Positions 34,792-35,596 of a DNA stretch of 35,596 nt are shown here, one piece after another. Under the pieces are notes generated by a model that saw nothing but the letters and a program-made list of their open reading frames with translations, searched no databases and was not told where the DNA came from. Origin of the DNA: a virus; the IMG/VR virus record IMGVR_UViG_3300009149_000131, positions 1-35,596 of that record, one strand, 5' to 3'. A program made the translations under genes and the position numbers. How positions within the stretch are numbered: the first letter of the stretch is position 1; every line of letters begins with the position of its first letter.

Positions 34792-35596
34792 TAGGAAATA
34801 TTTATATTACGGGACAAATAGGAAGCACGGAAGACGCGAAAGGCGTTGAATTGCAGGACGTTGTTATGCAAGTCGCAGCGAAAAAAGACGCCGAAATATT
34901 ACATATCCATATTAATAGCCCTGGCGGTTCGGTTCAAACTGGACGGTTAATTGCTGAATATATTTCTAAATTACCAAACGCGGTAACTATTGCGGACACA
35001 ATTTGCGGATCAATAGCAACGGAAATTCATTTGGCGCGCCCAATAAATCAACGAAAAATAATTGCGGGAACTGAATATTTTATTCATAACCCTTTATTGC
35101 AAAACGTAATGGGTAACGCTGACGAATTGGAAAGGGCGGCGGCGTTGGTTCGACCTTTTGAAGTTGAAATGTTAAAAATGTATATTAAAGCAACTGGGGC
35201 GGATAAAGTGGCAATTGAAGGGTTAATGAAGGCGGAAACAAGTTTGACGGACGAACAATGTAAAAGTTTAAATTTCGTTTGTGAAATCATTCAAAAATTA
35301 GAATTAAAGGCGGTTGCCTTTTACGATAAAGAAACAAATAATAATAATAAAATAATTGATATGTCAAAAATAATCGAAGAAATTAAAGAAGGTTTTAAAA
35401 ACCTAAAAGCCGAAATAGGATTAGAAAAAAAACCTGAAGTAAAAGCGGGTATGTTATCAACTGACAACGGCGAATTATCTTACGCTTCAGAAGGCGAACT
35501 TCCCGAAGTTGGCGAAGTGGTAATGATAGGCGAAGAAATCGCACCTGAAGGGGCTTATACTGACGAAAACGGGACAATTGTAACCGTTGCGGCTGA
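34785..35596 (+). CDS. Prohead protease (ClpP-like) fused to scaffold, N-terminal part (continues at base 1)
   Basis: These are the first 270 residues of a 359-aa protein that continues at window base 1. Residues 1-180 form a ClpP/S14-type serine protease: LHIHINSPGGSVQTGRLIAE, then DTICGSIATE with the nucleophile Ser76, and EYFIHNP with His101. This protease matures the procapsid. An Asn-rich linker (NNNNKIID) at about 185-192 leads to an internal in-frame ATG at 35361 (residue 193, MSKIIEEIKEGFKNLK). It could start a separate 167-aa scaffold, as in lambda C/Nu3. The start ATG 34785 follows a short leader ORF. The gene is followed by the capsid gene. Confidence 0.85.
   Translation, partial: MLIGNIYITGQIGSTEDAKGVELQDVVMQVAAKKDAEILHIHINSPGGSVQTGRLIAEYISKLPNAVTIADTICGSIATEIHLARPINQRKIIAGTEYFIHNPLLQNVMGNADELERAAALVRPFEVEMLKMYIKATGADKVAIEGLMKAETSLTDEQCKSLNFVCEIIQKLELKAVAFYDKETNNNNKIIDMSKIIEEIKEGFKNLKAEIGLEKKPEVKAGMLSTDNGELSYASEGELPEVGEVVMIGEEIAPEGAYTDENGTIVTVAA
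35361..35596 (+). CDS. Putative internal scaffold start (nested, in frame)
   Basis: ATG 35361 lies after an AT-only tract (aataataataataaaataat), the same start context as other genes here, and begins the scaffold-like segment. The product would be 167 aa, ending at base 391 across the junction. It is a proposal based on context and the known nested scaffold of lambda-type phages. Confidence 0.35.
   Translation, partial: MSKIIEEIKEGFKNLKAEIGLEKKPEVKAGMLSTDNGELSYASEGELPEVGEVVMIGEEIAPEGAYTDENGTIVTVAA
35474..35596. repeat. Terminal duplication, right copy
   Basis: Identical to bases 1-123; see the left copy. One copy should be removed when the map is circularised. Confidence 0.95.

Overview
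The window is a complete or near-complete genome of a tailed phage (siphovirus-like) of a Bacteroidetes host, probably a flavobacterium-type bacterium. Phage identity rests on a full virion gene set: ClpP-type prohead protease, major capsid protein, portal, connector, small and large terminase, HK97 gp10-like neck protein, 860-aa tape measure, tail-tip proteins, tail fibre, and a lysis cassette ending in a lipoprotein/TM u-spanin. The host guess rests on promoters of the Bacteroidetes primary-sigma type (TTTG, 17-19 bp, TAnnTTTG) and on starts preceded by A/T-rich sequence rather than Shine-Dalgarno motifs. The first 123 bases repeat exactly at the end (35474-35596) inside one gene, so the map is circular, about 35,473 bp, and the window ends are arbitrary. 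Almost every gene is on the + strand.

Late block (19398 through the junction to 7263): large terminase, neck and tail proteins, a 1059-aa tail protein with a predicted beta-propeller insertion, tape measure, a structured leader RNA, one minus-strand membrane gene, beta-helix tail fibre, small membrane proteins, protease/scaffold, capsid, a probable tail-tube protein, terminator, portal, connector, a fibre-like protein with a carbohydrate-binding-like module, holin candidates, M15 endolysin and u-spanin.

Early block (7628 to about 19008): seven short operons, each opened by nearly the same promoter (TATCTTTAcat) and mostly the same leader (cgaactttaaaac). Most promoter-proximal genes encode small unknown proteins, and five of these are followed by a G:C-rich hairpin. 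Recognisable functions are Erf annealase, Gp157-like protein, NinB-like protein, a DUF6291-like replication protein carrying 10-bp iterons in its coding sequence, NinG/Rap, a winged-helix regulator, and small terminase at the distal end. No integrase or convincing CI-type repressor is visible, so a lytic lifestyle is the simplest reading.

The most unusual feature is a pair of non-coding arrays with a strict 50-bp period, at 7271-7490 (A) and about 19024-19373 (B). They are related to each other in inverted orientation and sit exactly at the late/early and early/late boundaries, with B between small and large terminase. They could serve as pac site, origin, or operator/insulator array; the sequence alone does not decide.
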